A stretch of DNA of 64,000 bases from Bacteroidota bacterium (GCA_018266055.1 JAFDYT010000001.1:124001-188000); one strand, 5' to 3'. Counted from the first letter of the stretch, positions 38,224 to 48,131 are shown. The notes: generated by a model from the sequence alone, not told the origin. A program made the numbers and translations.

Positions 38224-40467
38224 ATGAAGCAATCTTTACTGATTTTCTTTTTAATCGGATCATTTGTAGCAGCCGCACAAGAGAAGCCGAAAGACAACAC
38301 ACCGCAATGGAAAGGAAAGTTTGAGCAACTCGATCAAACCTTGCCTACGCCCAACGAATACCGCACTGGCTCTGGCGCGCCTGGCCCCAAATATTGGCAA
38401 CAGCAGGCCGACTATGAAATCAGCGCAGAGCTTAACGACGAAAACCAAAGCATCTCTGGCAGTGAAACGATCACGTACACCAACAACTCGCCCGATGTGT
38501 TGAAATATTTCTGGGTACAGCTTGATCAAAACCTCTATGACAAAGGAAGCAACACCATGAAAACATCGACCAGCTCGGTGAGAGATTCGGTGGCGACCAA
38601 ACTTGTAGCTGGCCAGCTTAACCTCTGGGATTTTGATGGTGGCTACAAAATCAAATCGGTGAAAGACGCTTCTGGCAAAGACCTTTCTACCACCGTCAAC
38701 AAGACGATGATGCGTGTGGATTTGCCACAACCGCTTAAACCGGGTGGAAAATATTCTTTTAAAATTGAATGGTCTTATAATATTCTCGATCGCAACCAGC
38801 TTTTCTCACGTGGGGGGTATGAATTTTTCCCAGAAGATGGGAACTATTTATATACCATAGCTCAGTGGTTTCCACGCATGTGTGTGTACGACGATGTAGT
38901 GGGCTGGCAAAACAAACAGTTCCTCGGCCGAGGAGAGTTTACGCTTCCTTTCGGAAATTATAAAGTGAACATCACTGTTCCCGCCGATCACATTGTGGCC
39001 GCCACAGGCATGGTGAAGAATGCAAGCCAGGTATTGACGAGTGCACAGCTCGCCCGTTTTGAAAAAGCAAAAACCACCTACGACAAACCAGTGATCATTG
39101 CTACGCAAGACGAAGCGATCGCTCGTGAAAAAACAAAAGTGAAAGAGAAGAAAACCTGGCAATTTGAAGCGACCAACGTGCGCGACTTTGCCTTTGCGTC
39201 TTCGCGGAAATTTATTTGGGATGCAATGGCCGTAAAAATCGGAAACAATTCGCCGCTGGCGATGTCATTCTATCCCAAAGAAGGAAACCCCCTGTGGGAA
39301 AAGGAATCTACAATTGCTGTAAAAAACACACTGGAAGTCTATTCGAAATACACCATCGATTTCCCATATCCTCAGGCTACCTCAGTACATGCCGCCAGCA
39401 TTGGTATGGAATATCCGATGATCTGCTTCAACTTTGGTCGCCCGAAAAAAGATGGCACCTACGACAACCAGATTCTTCAACGCATGTTGGGCGTGGTAAT
39501 TCACGAAGTAGGCCACAACTTCTTTCCGATGATCATCAACAGCGACGAGCGCCAGATGACCTGGATGGACGAAGGCATCGACAGCTTTGTACAATTGCTT
39601 ACCGAATTAGAGCGTTATCCGAACCTCGACTTCAGCCGCGGCAAACCGGCAGGCCTGGTGCCCTACATGAAAGGCGACAAGGCGATCATGCGACCGCTCA
39701 TGACAAACTCAGAACAAGTAATTCAATCCGGTTCAGAGCAGTACCAAAAGGCAGCTACCGCGCTTTATATTTTGCGTGAGACAGTAATGGGTCACGACTT
39801 ATTCGATCGTTCTTTTAAAGAGTATGCTCAACGCTGGGCCTTCAAGCATCCCAAGCCTTCTGATTTTTTCCGCACGATGGAAGATGCTTCAGCAGTAGAT
39901 CTTGATTGGTTTTGGCGCGGATGGTTTTATACCACCGACAATGTAGATCAGTCGCTCGATCAGGTGAAGTGGTATAAACTTCGCACCACACAAACCAACC
40001 TGGAAGGAAAAGATAAAAATGTAGCGAAGGGCGATTTAGCTACCGGCAAAGACGACAAGAAGCCAGCGGAAGATTTTAGCAATGGTCCGAGCTATTTTAG
40101 CGTGATCCCGACTGATGCGCGTTTCAATGGCGAATTCAGAAACACCATTGACGACAAAGCAGTGATCAGCAAACTAGAAAACAAAAATTTCTATGAGATC
40201 ACACTTACCAACAAGGGTGGATTATTGATGCCTGTAATTATTCAATGGAATTACAAAGATGGCACCTCTGAAATTGAGCGCATCCCTGCGGAAATATGGC
40301 GTGTGAATGAAACGAAAGTCACCAAAGTGTTTGCCAAAGACAAAGAAGTAGCTAGCGTAGTCATCGATCCGGAAAAAGAAACTTCAGACATCAGCACCGA
40401 CGACAATGTATTCCCGCGCGTAGCACAGCCATCCAAATTTGATGAGCTGAAAAAGAAAACAAATTAA
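38224..40467 (+). CDS. M1-family metallopeptidase, tandem copy 1
   Basis: A 747-residue exported gluzincin peptidase. Signal peptide about 1-18 (ending AAAQ); N-terminal beta domain; catalytic domain with HEVGH (His427, Glu428, His431), the third zinc ligand Glu450 in WMDEG, and GMEYPM at the exopeptidase (GAMEN-like) position. All zinc ligands are intact. M1 enzymes remove N-terminal residues from peptides. The C-terminal 140 residues form a beta-rich extension ending SKFDELKKKTN. Copy 2 follows after an 81-base gap with a hairpin; the two share nearly identical starts and ends. Confidence 0.88.
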   Translation: MKQSLLIFFLIGSFVAAAQEKPKDNTPQWKGKFEQLDQTLPTPNEYRTGSGAPGPKYWQQQADYEISAELNDENQSISGSETITYTNNSPDVLKYFWVQLDQNLYDKGSNTMKTSTSSVRDSVATKLVAGQLNLWDFDGGYKIKSVKDASGKDLSTTVNKTMMRVDLPQPLKPGGKYSFKIEWSYNILDRNQLFSRGGYEFFPEDGNYLYTIAQWFPRMCVYDDVVGWQNKQFLGRGEFTLPFGNYKVNITVPADHIVAATGMVKNASQVLTSAQLARFEKAKTTYDKPVIIATQDEAIAREKTKVKEKKTWQFEATNVRDFAFASSRKFIWDAMAVKIGNNSPLAMSFYPKEGNPLWEKESTIAVKNTLEVYSKYTIDFPYPQATSVHAASIGMEYPMICFNFGRPKKDGTYDNQILQRMLGVVIHEVGHNFFPMIINSDERQMTWMDEGIDSFVQLLTELERYPNLDFSRGKPAGLVPYMKGDKAIMRPLMTNSEQVIQSGSEQYQKAATALYILRETVMGHDLFDRSFKEYAQRWAFKHPKPSDFFRTMEDASAVDLDWFWRGWFYTTDNVDQSLDQVKWYKLRTTQTNLEGKDKNVAKGDLATGKDDKKPAEDFSNGPSYFSVIPTDARFNGEFRNTIDDKAVISKLENKNFYEITLTNKGGLLMPVIIQWNYKDGTSEIERIPAEIWRVNETKVTKVFAKDKEVASVVIDPEKETSDISTDDNVFPRVAQPSKFDELKKKTN

Positions 40468-40482
40468 ATTTAGCATCACCAC

Positions 40483-40520
40483 ATGCCGCTCTCTTTCTGA
40501 GGGCGGCATTATTATTTTTT
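40483..40520 (+). terminator. Hairpin between M1 copies 1 and 2
   Basis: Core stem ATGCCGC (40483-40489) with GCGGCAT (40503-40509), extended inwards by three weaker pairs, and followed by TATTATTTTTTT. It fits an intrinsic terminator 15 bases after the stop of copy 1. Confidence 0.7.
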
Positions 40521-40548
40521 TAGACCACCATAAACTAATGTATCTTCT

Positions 40549-42804
40549 ATGAAAAAAGTACTTGGATTTTTGTTGCTCCTAATCGCCTGTACGGCGTGGG
40601 CACAAGAGAAACCAAAAGACAACGCACCGCAATGGAAAGGTAAGTTCGAGCAACTTGATCAAACCTTACCGACTCCAAACGAATACCGCACCGGCTCTGG
40701 CGCGCCGGGCCCAAAGTATTGGCAACAACAGGCAGACTATGACATTACCGCCGAACTCAACGATGACAATCAAAGTATCAGCGGAAGCGAGACTATTACT
40801 TACACCAACAATTCACCTACGCCATTGAAATACCTGTGGCTGCAGGTAGATCAAAACATCAATGCCAAAGACAACAACACCGCCAAGATGGCTAACACGT
40901 CCGTTCGCGATTCGTCGCGCACAAAGAAAATGGCGGTGGATCTTCAATTGTACGATTTTGATGGAGGACATAAAATCGCGTCGATCAAAGATGCTTCAGG
41001 AAAAGCCCTGACGTATTTTGTGAATCAAACGATGATGCGAGTGGATCTGCCTCAGCCTTTGGCGTCAGGCCAGAAGTTTGTTTTCAAGATCGATTGGTCG
41101 TTCAACATTAACGATCGCATGCATGGCGCTACACCCAATGACAGCCGCAGCGGCTACGAGTATTTTCCCGAAGACGGCAATTACCTCTATGCGGTGGCTC
41201 AATGGTTTCCACGCATGTGTGTGTTTGATGATGTGGTAGGCTGGCAGAACAAGCAGTTTCTTGGTCAGGGTGAATTTGCCCTTGCGTTCGGAAATTATAA
41301 AGTGAAGCTCACGGTGCCTGCCGATCACGTGGTGGCCGCAACTGGCTCGCTGAAAAACGCAAGTGCCGTGTTAACTCCTGAGCAGCTTGCACGCTATGAG
41401 AAGGCGAAAACCTCGTTTGATAAACCCGTCATCATTTGTACCCAGGATGAAGCCATTCAGCGCGAGAAAACTAAAGTGAAAGAAAAGAAAGTGTGGGAGT
41501 TTGAAGCGACTAACGTACGCGACTTTGCTTTTGCTACCTCAAGAAAATTCATCTGGGATGCGCAGGCTGTGAAAATTGCGGGCCGCACTCCACTGGCGAT
41601 GTCTTTTTATCCTAAAGAAGGAAACCCTCTGTGGGAACAAGAATCTACCAAGGCGGTGAAGAACACGATCACTACCTATTCAAAGTACTCTATCGATTAT
41701 CCGTATCCACAAGCTACATCGGTGCACACCGCTTCCATTGGTATGGAATATCCGATGATCTGCTTCAACTTCGGAAGACCAAACAAAGACGGCACGTTCT
41801 CAGACGATAAAAAATGGGGAATGATCGGTGTGATCATTCACGAAGTTGGCCACACGTTCTTCCCGATGATTATCAACAACGACGAGCGCCAATGGACGTG
41901 GATGGACGAAGGTGTAAATACGTTTGTGCAGTATCGCACACAGGTGGAGAATTATCCCGACATGCCGCAGCGCAGAGGCCCCGCCGACCGCATTGTACCA
42001 TATATGAAAGGCGACAAAAATCTGATGCGTCCGCTGATGACGAATTCAGAACAAGTTGTTCAGTTCGGAGCAGAGCAATATGCAAAATGTGCCACCGGCC
42101 TCAACATGCTTCGCGAAACGATCATGGGCCCCGAGCTGTTCGACAAAGCGTTCAAAGAATATTGCAGCCGCTGGGCATTTAAACATCCGAAGCCAGCAGA
42201 CTTTTTCCGCACGATGGAAGACGCTTCTGCCGTTGATCTCGACTGGTTCTGGCGCGGTTGGTTTTATTCAACAGATTATGTGGATCAATCACTCGATCAG
42301 GTGAAGTGGTATAAGCTTAGGTCTACTCAACCTAATGTAGAAGGAAAAGATAAAACTGTGGAGAAAGGTGATCTGGCCAGCAACAAAGACGACAAAAAGC
42401 CAGCTGAAGATTTTAGCAATGGTCCGAATTACTTTAGCGTAATCCCGACGGATGCGCGATTCAATGGTGAGTTTAGAAATACCATCGACGACAAAGCGGT
42501 AATTACAAAACTTGAGAATAAAAACTTTTACGAAATCACGTTGTCCAACAAAGGAGGAATGGTGATGCCTGTGATTATCGAATGGACCTACAAAGACGGA
42601 ACCAAGGAGACCGAGCGCATTCCGGCTGAGATTTGGCGTGTGAATGAAACAAAAGTCACCAAAGTGTTTGCCAAAGATAAAGAAGTGGCCAGCGTGGTGA
42701 TCGATCCCAAAAAGGAAATCTCTGATATCAGCACGGATGACAATGTGTTTCCGCGTGTGGCGCAACCTTCTAAGTTTGACGAATTGAAGAAAAAGACAAA
42801 TTAG
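40549..42804 (+). CDS. M1-family metallopeptidase, tandem copy 2
   Basis: A 751-residue exported peptidase, closest to copy 1. Signal peptide about 1-19 (ending AWAQ), then the same start EKPKDNAPQWKGKFEQLDQT. HEVGH at His431-His435 with the distal Glu in WMDEG and GMEYPM are all intact. The first 45 mature residues and the last 120 are almost the same as in copy 1; the middle is more different (for example a TPNDSRSG insert), a pattern that could reflect gene conversion at the ends or selection. It is followed after 53 bases by copy 3. Confidence 0.88.
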   Translation: MKKVLGFLLLLIACTAWAQEKPKDNAPQWKGKFEQLDQTLPTPNEYRTGSGAPGPKYWQQQADYDITAELNDDNQSISGSETITYTNNSPTPLKYLWLQVDQNINAKDNNTAKMANTSVRDSSRTKKMAVDLQLYDFDGGHKIASIKDASGKALTYFVNQTMMRVDLPQPLASGQKFVFKIDWSFNINDRMHGATPNDSRSGYEYFPEDGNYLYAVAQWFPRMCVFDDVVGWQNKQFLGQGEFALAFGNYKVKLTVPADHVVAATGSLKNASAVLTPEQLARYEKAKTSFDKPVIICTQDEAIQREKTKVKEKKVWEFEATNVRDFAFATSRKFIWDAQAVKIAGRTPLAMSFYPKEGNPLWEQESTKAVKNTITTYSKYSIDYPYPQATSVHTASIGMEYPMICFNFGRPNKDGTFSDDKKWGMIGVIIHEVGHTFFPMIINNDERQWTWMDEGVNTFVQYRTQVENYPDMPQRRGPADRIVPYMKGDKNLMRPLMTNSEQVVQFGAEQYAKCATGLNMLRETIMGPELFDKAFKEYCSRWAFKHPKPADFFRTMEDASAVDLDWFWRGWFYSTDYVDQSLDQVKWYKLRSTQPNVEGKDKTVEKGDLASNKDDKKPAEDFSNGPNYFSVIPTDARFNGEFRNTIDDKAVITKLENKNFYEITLSNKGGMVMPVIIEWTYKDGTKETERIPAEIWRVNETKVTKVFAKDKEVASVVIDPKKEISDISTDDNVFPRVAQPSKFDELKKKTN

Positions 42805-42857
42805 ACGGAGAGAACAAACTTTTTACCTTTACGCATTAATTAACTACCATGTATCTC

Positions 42858-45083
42858 ATGAAAAATAGTATAACACTTTTATTTATTCTTTTTTCGTTGT
42901 CTCTGATGGCTCAGGATAAAAAATGGTCTGGCAAATTTGAGCAACTCGATCAGGTTTTACCCACTCCGAACAGCTATCGCTCGGCCTCTGGTGCTCCTGG
43001 AAGCAACTACTGGCAACAACGAGCTGATTACGACATTGATGTTGAATTGAATGATGAAACCCAGTTGATCACCGGTAAGGAAACGATCACCTATTTCAAC
43101 AATGCGCCTGAAGTGATGAAGTACCTTTGGCTGCAGTTGGATCAGAACAATCTTTCGAATGGTAACATGACCGACAAGACCGAGACCAACAGCGTGCGTG
43201 ATTCTGTGCCGGCCAAATGGTTTCCGCTTTCAAGCGATACCTACGGGTACGAAGGCGGCTTTAAAATCAAATCCATAAAAGATGCTGCTACGGGCAAAGA
43301 CCTTCCTTTTTTGGTGAACTATACCATGCTGCGGGTAGATCTTCCGATGCCTTTGAAAAGCGGAGACAAATACAGTTTTAAAGTGGAATGGAGTTATACT
43401 GAAAAAGACAGATTGAAATTCAGCGAACGCGGCGGCTATGAATACTTTCCTGAAGACGGAAATTATTTGTACACCGAAGCCCAATGGTTTCCACGCATGT
43501 GTGTGTTTGACGATTACGAAGGCTGGCAGAACAAACAATTTTTAGGACAAGGAGAGTTTGCGCTGACATTCGGTAACTACAAAGTGAGAATCACGGTGCC
43601 ATCCGATCATATTGTGGGCGCTACCGGTGTGCTGCAAAATCCCAAAGCCGTACTAACACCTCAGCAGATCGAACGCTTTGAGCTTGCGAAGAAAACATTC
43701 GACAAACCTGTATTGATTGTAAGTGAAGAAGAGGTTCGTAAAAAAGAGAAGGAACGCTCTTCTAAAAAGAGTACGTGGGAATTTTATGCAGAGAATGTGC
43801 GCGACTTTGCTTTTGCTACGTCGCGTAAATTTATCTGGGACGCGATTGCTGTGAAAGTAAACGATAAAACGCCTCTGGCTCAATCTCTGTATCCTAAAGA
43901 AGGAAATCCGCTTTGGGGAAAGGAATCGACCATGGCGATCAAGAATACGCTGGAAGTGTATTCGTCGCGTACCTTGGATTACCCGTATCCAACTGCCTAC
44001 TCGGTGCATATCGCTAATCAGGGTATGGAGTATCCGATGATTTGTTTTAATGGCGGCCGTCCTAAGCCCGATGGCACCTATTCGCAGCGCACCTACGAAG
44101 GAATGGTGGGTGTAATTATCCACGAGGTGGGCCACAACTTCTTCCCGATGATTGTTAACTCTGACGAGCGTCAGTGGAGCTGGATGGACGAAGGACTTAA
44201 TTCGTTCCTTGAGCGCGAAACCAAACGCGAACGCTACCCTAATGTGAATATCAGTTGGGGTTCACCCAAAGGATTGGCTGGCTACATGCGCGGCGATAAA
44301 AATAAGATGCGCCCCATCATGTGGGATTCAGATAATATCCCGGGCGGAGATTTTGGACCCAATGCGTACGGAAAACCCGCAGCTGCTTTGACGCTGCTTC
44401 GTGAGACCGTGATGGGCCCTGAATTGTTCGACAAAGCATTTAAAGAATACGCGCAACGCTGGGCCTTCAAGCAGCCTAAGCCGGCCGATTTTTTCCGTAG
44501 CATGGAAGATGCTTCGGCAGTAGATCTCGATTGGTTTTGGCGTGGATGGTTTTACACCGTCGACAACGTGGACATCGAATTGAGCGATGTAAAATGGTTT
44601 AAAGTAAAGTCGGAACAGAAGGATGTGGAAAACAAAAATGTGAAAACTACTTCCGGCGATCTGGCTTCGAATAAATCAAAAGACAAAGCCACAGATTTCA
44701 GCCAGGGCCCGCAGGAGATTACCATTCTCAATACACCCGATAATGGATACGGTGAGTTCAAAAATAAAATCAACGACGCCGGTGTTCGTCAGAAGCTGGA
44801 AGGAAAAAACATGTATGAACTTACTCTCAAAAATAAAGGTGGACTTGTAAGCCCGATTATTATCGAGTGGACCTTTGCTGATGGCACTAAAGAGGTAGAA
44901 AAAATCCCAGCCGAAATCTGGCGCGTCAATGAAAATGAGGTGAAAAAAGTATTCCTGAAAGAAAAAGAAGTAACCAACGTAGTGATTGACCCGAACAACG
45001 ATACCGCCGATACTAACCAAGCGGACAATGTTTTCCCTAAAAAACCGGTGGAAAACAAATTCGATCAGCTGAAGAAGAATTAA
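42858..45083 (+). CDS. M1-family metallopeptidase, tandem copy 3
   Basis: A 741-residue exported peptidase, more distant from copies 1 and 2. Signal peptide about 1-19 (ending LMAQ), HEVGH at His422-His426 with WMDEG, GMEYPM intact. The start region GKFEQLDQVLPTPNSYRSASGAPG aligns with copy 1 in shortened form, while the C-terminal 100 residues differ (ending NKFDQLKKN). The ATG at 42858 is preferred to the one at 42849 because it starts the signal peptide directly. Followed by a strong terminator at 45101. Confidence 0.88.
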   Translation: MKNSITLLFILFSLSLMAQDKKWSGKFEQLDQVLPTPNSYRSASGAPGSNYWQQRADYDIDVELNDETQLITGKETITYFNNAPEVMKYLWLQLDQNNLSNGNMTDKTETNSVRDSVPAKWFPLSSDTYGYEGGFKIKSIKDAATGKDLPFLVNYTMLRVDLPMPLKSGDKYSFKVEWSYTEKDRLKFSERGGYEYFPEDGNYLYTEAQWFPRMCVFDDYEGWQNKQFLGQGEFALTFGNYKVRITVPSDHIVGATGVLQNPKAVLTPQQIERFELAKKTFDKPVLIVSEEEVRKKEKERSSKKSTWEFYAENVRDFAFATSRKFIWDAIAVKVNDKTPLAQSLYPKEGNPLWGKESTMAIKNTLEVYSSRTLDYPYPTAYSVHIANQGMEYPMICFNGGRPKPDGTYSQRTYEGMVGVIIHEVGHNFFPMIVNSDERQWSWMDEGLNSFLERETKRERYPNVNISWGSPKGLAGYMRGDKNKMRPIMWDSDNIPGGDFGPNAYGKPAAALTLLRETVMGPELFDKAFKEYAQRWAFKQPKPADFFRSMEDASAVDLDWFWRGWFYTVDNVDIELSDVKWFKVKSEQKDVENKNVKTTSGDLASNKSKDKATDFSQGPQEITILNTPDNGYGEFKNKINDAGVRQKLEGKNMYELTLKNKGGLVSPIIIEWTFADGTKEVEKIPAEIWRVNENEVKKVFLKEKEVTNVVIDPNNDTADTNQADNVFPKKPVENKFDQLKKN

Positions 45084-45100
45084 ACAACACGTCGCATATT

Positions 45101-45133
45101 AAAAAAGGAAGGGGTTTTCTCCTTCCTTTTTTT
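45101..45133 (+). terminator. Intrinsic terminator after the M1 gene trio
   Basis: Arms AAAAAAGGAAGG (45101-45112) and CCTTCCTTTTTT (45121-45132) with an 8-base loop and a T tract, 17 bases after the stop of copy 3. Confidence 0.85.
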
Positions 45134-45176
45134 ATGGGTTATTGTTTACAAAATTCGATACCAAATGAATTAACTT

Positions 45177-45184
45177 TAACTTTG
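45177..45184 (+). promoter_or_regulatory. Bacteroidota -7 promoter element
   Basis: TAACTTTG matches TAnnTTTG exactly. It lies 26-33 bases before the ATA at 45210, the probable start region of the glycosyl-1-phosphate transferase gene. No -33 TTTG at normal spacing. Confidence 0.4.
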
Positions 45185-45266
45185 TACTAACTAAACCCAA
45201 CCTGCTATCATACGCATAACGCTCTATACAGCAATCTCTTTTCTGATCTCCTTCCTTACGTTTCCG

Positions 45267-46271
45267 GTGTTGATCAAATTGCTCACGCAGCTGAATCTTT
45301 TTGATTCGCCGGGTCTTCACAAGATCCATTCGAATTTTAAACCTTCACTGGGTGGCGTAGCGGTGCTGATCGGTGCAGGCTTTTCCTTGCTCTTGGGTCT
45401 TCCGCTTACGGATTGGATTGTGTTGAAATATTTTTTTGTGTCGCTTTTGCTCATGTTCCTGATTGGCCTGCGCGATGACGTTTTGGCGCTGACACCTAAG
45501 CAAAAATTATACAGTCAGTTTCTGCCGGTAATTTTATTGGTTGTACTTAATCAAACCACATTAAACTCCACGTACGGGCTCGTAGCGACGCCGCAAATCC
45601 CGATGCCCATGGTGTGGATAGTTAGTATTTTCACCCTCATCATCCTTACCAACGCATACAATCTTATTGATGGATTAGACGGCCTTGCCGGAATAATCGG
45701 CATCATCACACTTACCACATTCGGAATTTGGTTTCACTTTGCTGGCAACGATGCACAAAGCCTGATCGCCTTGACGTTTGCCGGAGGATTGCTGGCCTTT
45801 TTATTTTTTAACTGGGAGCCGTCCAAGATTTTTATGGGAGATACCGGGGCTTTGATGATCGGATTTCTTCTCTCGTACATGGCAATCTTTTTCATCAATG
45901 AAAACTATAAACTTCCCGAAGGTCACGAGTATAAGTTTGAAGGCTCTGTCGCCACCGCTATTTGTGTGGTGATCATTCCGGTTTTTGATACGCTCCGGGT
46001 TATTGTGCTGCGCCTTCGCCAGGGGCAGTCACCTTTTCATGCCGACCGCAATCACCTGCATCACCAATTTTTGAAGTTGGGATTCAGCCATTCGAAAGCA
46101 GTTATTTTCATCGCATCCATTAACATTATCATGATTGTTTTGGCATTACTCTTACGAAAACAAAATGATCTGCTAATTTTGGGTTTGGTAATTGCGCTTT
46201 GCCTGGTAATTAACTTCCTGTTGAGAAAGGCATTGGAGCAAAAAACAAAGCATCATGGAGCAAAAAATTAA
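45267..46271 (+). CDS. Undecaprenyl-phosphate glycosyl-1-phosphate transferase (WecA/MraY family)
   Basis: A 334-residue (from GTG) multi-helix membrane enzyme of the family that attaches a sugar-1-phosphate to undecaprenyl phosphate, the first step of surface glycan synthesis. Motifs: KIHSNFKPSLGG, LIGLRDDV (catalytic Asp pair), NAYNLIDGLDGLAG, FMGDTGALMIG and HADRNHLHHQF (WecA-type His motif). The earliest usual start, GTG at 45267, truncates the first helix. The open frame upstream encodes a matching helix (ITLYTAISFLISFLTFP) back to ATA at 45210 and a stop at 45192, so the real start is probably non-canonical. Overlaps pheS by 17 bases. Confidence 0.85.
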   Translation: MLIKLLTQLNLFDSPGLHKIHSNFKPSLGGVAVLIGAGFSLLLGLPLTDWIVLKYFFVSLLLMFLIGLRDDVLALTPKQKLYSQFLPVILLVVLNQTTLNSTYGLVATPQIPMPMVWIVSIFTLIILTNAYNLIDGLDGLAGIIGIITLTTFGIWFHFAGNDAQSLIALTFAGGLLAFLFFNWEPSKIFMGDTGALMIGFLLSYMAIFFINENYKLPEGHEYKFEGSVATAICVVIIPVFDTLRVIVLRLRQGQSPFHADRNHLHHQFLKLGFSHSKAVIFIASINIIMIVLALLLRKQNDLLILGLVIALCLVINFLLRKALEQKTKHHGAKN

Positions 46272-47277
46272 TTCTATAGCCGAAGAGGTAAAGTCATTCT
46301 CAATAGCATCGAAGGAGACTCTTGAAAATTTCCGTTTAAAATTTATTAGCAAAAAAGGGATGGTGCCTTCGCTCTTCGACGAGCTAAAGCAAGCCACCGC
46401 CGACGAGAAAAAGAAAGTAGGCAAGTTGCTGAACGACCTCAAGCAATTGGCGGAAGCGAAGTTCAAGTCGGCGCAAGAGGAATTGGAAAACGCTCCTTCT
46501 GAAACAGCTACCAACATTGATCTTTCGCTCCCGGTAGTTCCCAATAAACTTGGCAACCAACACCCGCTGAGCCTTACCCGCTATCGGATTGTCGAAGTGT
46601 TCGAGCGATTGGGTTTTAGCCTCGCCGATGGACCAGAAATTGAAGACGATGAACATAATTTCACAGCCCTCAATTTTCCGCTCAACCATCCGGCGCGTGA
46701 AATGCAGGACACTTTTTTCGTAGAGAAAAATCCGGACATCCTGTTGCGCACCCACACCTCGAATGTGCAGATTCGGTTGATGAAGAAACAAAAGCCACCC
46801 ATTCGTGCGATTATGCCAGGGCGCGTGTTTCGCAATGAGGCAATCTCTGCCCGTGCACATTGCTTCTTCCATCAGGTGGAAGGGTTGTATGTAGATAAGA
46901 ATGTGGGCTTTGCCGATCTGAAGCAAACGCTCTATCACTTTGCGCAGGAGATGTACGGAAAAGATATTAAGATCAGGTATCGTCCGTCGTTCTTCCCTTT
47001 TACAGAACCGAGCGCCGAGATTGATATTTCATGTCTGATTTGCAAAGGCAAAGGCTGCAACATCTGCAAGCACAGCGGCTGGGTGGAAATTGCCGGCTCT
47101 GGAATGGTACATCCTAATGTGCTTCGCAATTGCGGAATCGACCCGGAAGAATATACAGGCTTTGCTTTTGGAATGGGCATTGAGCGTGTTACTCAATTAC
47201 TTTTCCAGGTAAACGACTTGCGCCTCTATTCAGAAAACGATATCCGCTTCCTGAAGCAATTCAAGCCGGTGGTTTGA
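46255..47277 (+). CDS. pheS: Phenylalanyl-tRNA synthetase alpha subunit
   Basis: A 340-residue class II synthetase subunit that, with PheT, charges tRNA-Phe in the cytosol. N-terminal coiled coil (about 1-85), then motif 1 at PLSLTRYRIVEVFERLGF, motif 2 at AIMPGRVFRNEAI with HCFFHQVEGLYVD, and motif 3 FAFGMGIERV. A four-cysteine group (CLICKGKGCNICKHSGW), usual in pheS, may bind zinc. pheT is not encoded next to it. The gene overlaps both neighbours (17 and 4 bases), so it is translated as part of a four-gene string. Confidence 0.95.
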   Translation: MEQKINSIAEEVKSFSIASKETLENFRLKFISKKGMVPSLFDELKQATADEKKKVGKLLNDLKQLAEAKFKSAQEELENAPSETATNIDLSLPVVPNKLGNQHPLSLTRYRIVEVFERLGFSLADGPEIEDDEHNFTALNFPLNHPAREMQDTFFVEKNPDILLRTHTSNVQIRLMKKQKPPIRAIMPGRVFRNEAISARAHCFFHQVEGLYVDKNVGFADLKQTLYHFAQEMYGKDIKIRYRPSFFPFTEPSAEIDISCLICKGKGCNICKHSGWVEIAGSGMVHPNVLRNCGIDPEEYTGFAFGMGIERVTQLLFQVNDLRLYSENDIRFLKQFKPVV

Positions 47278-48131
47278 TGAACTCTTTAAACAAAATTGGC
47301 GTAGTCGGCGCCGGTGCAATGGGGCAGGGGATTGCCCAGGTTTGTGCTGCTGCCGGCCACGAAGTACTATTCAACGATGTTGATCTCAGGGCTATTGAAA
47401 GAGGAATCAAAAGCATCGGAAAAAATCTTGATCAGGCAATAGCCAAAGGCAAGTTATCGCCGGAAGGGAAACAAGAAATTATCAGCAGGATAAAACCCGC
47501 AACACTTCAAGAACTGTGCGTCGATTTGGTTATTGAAGCCGTGGTAGAAAAACTTGAAGTGAAACAGGCAATCTTTTCCGAATTGGAGAAGGTCAATCCG
47601 CCAAGTACTATTTTCGCTTCCAACACTTCATCTTTATCCATCACTTCTATAGGTTCGCGCTTGAGTCACCCAAGCCGAATGGTGGGCTTGCATTTTTTTA
47701 ATCCGGCGCATTTAATGAAGCTGGTGGAGGTGATTTCAGGAAACGAAACTGATCAACGCCTGATTGAAGGACTTGTTCGGTTTGTAGAAGAGTTGGGAAA
47801 AACGCCTGTGGTGGTAAAAGATTCGCCAGGCTTTATCGTTAACAGGGTGGCACGGCATTATTATCTCGAATCACTAAAGATGCTGGAGCAAAAGGCCGCC
47901 GATATTGGCACGATTGATGCCCTTTTAAAGTCGGCCGGCTTTAAGTTAGGGCCTTTTGAACTTATGGATTTGATTGGCAACGACGTGAATCTGGAGGTGA
48001 GTCGGCTGATGTACAATGCGTTTGACAAAACACCGCGATTCAAGCCGAATCCGATCCAGGAAGAAAAAGTGAGACAGGGTTTACTGGGTAAGAAAACAGG
48101 ACAAGGATATTATCATTATGAAAAAAAATAG
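47274..48131 (+). CDS. 3-hydroxyacyl-CoA (3-hydroxybutyryl-CoA) dehydrogenase
   Basis: A 285-residue NAD-dependent enzyme interconverting 3-hydroxyacyl-CoA and 3-oxoacyl-CoA. Rossmann motif GVVGAGAMGQGIAQVCAAAG at residues 8-27; catalytic Ser/His/Glu/Asn set in ASNTSSLSIT, GLHFFNPAHLMKLVEVI; and C-terminal dimer domain with SPGFIVNRV and GPFELMDLIG. Stand-alone short form as in clostridial Hbd. Overlaps pheS by 4 bases and the next gene by 14 bases. Likely role: fatty acid or hydroxybutyrate metabolism; no other pathway gene is adjacent. Confidence 0.9.
   Translation: MMNSLNKIGVVGAGAMGQGIAQVCAAAGHEVLFNDVDLRAIERGIKSIGKNLDQAIAKGKLSPEGKQEIISRIKPATLQELCVDLVIEAVVEKLEVKQAIFSELEKVNPPSTIFASNTSSLSITSIGSRLSHPSRMVGLHFFNPAHLMKLVEVISGNETDQRLIEGLVRFVEELGKTPVVVKDSPGFIVNRVARHYYLESLKMLEQKAADIGTIDALLKSAGFKLGPFELMDLIGNDVNLEVSRLMYNAFDKTPRFKPNPIQEEKVRQGLLGKKTGQGYYHYEKK

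Noticed and set aside
38224-42804. Assembly duplication of the first two M1 genes
   Set aside because: The middle parts differ at many residues, and the flanking gaps are different, so they are real paralogues.
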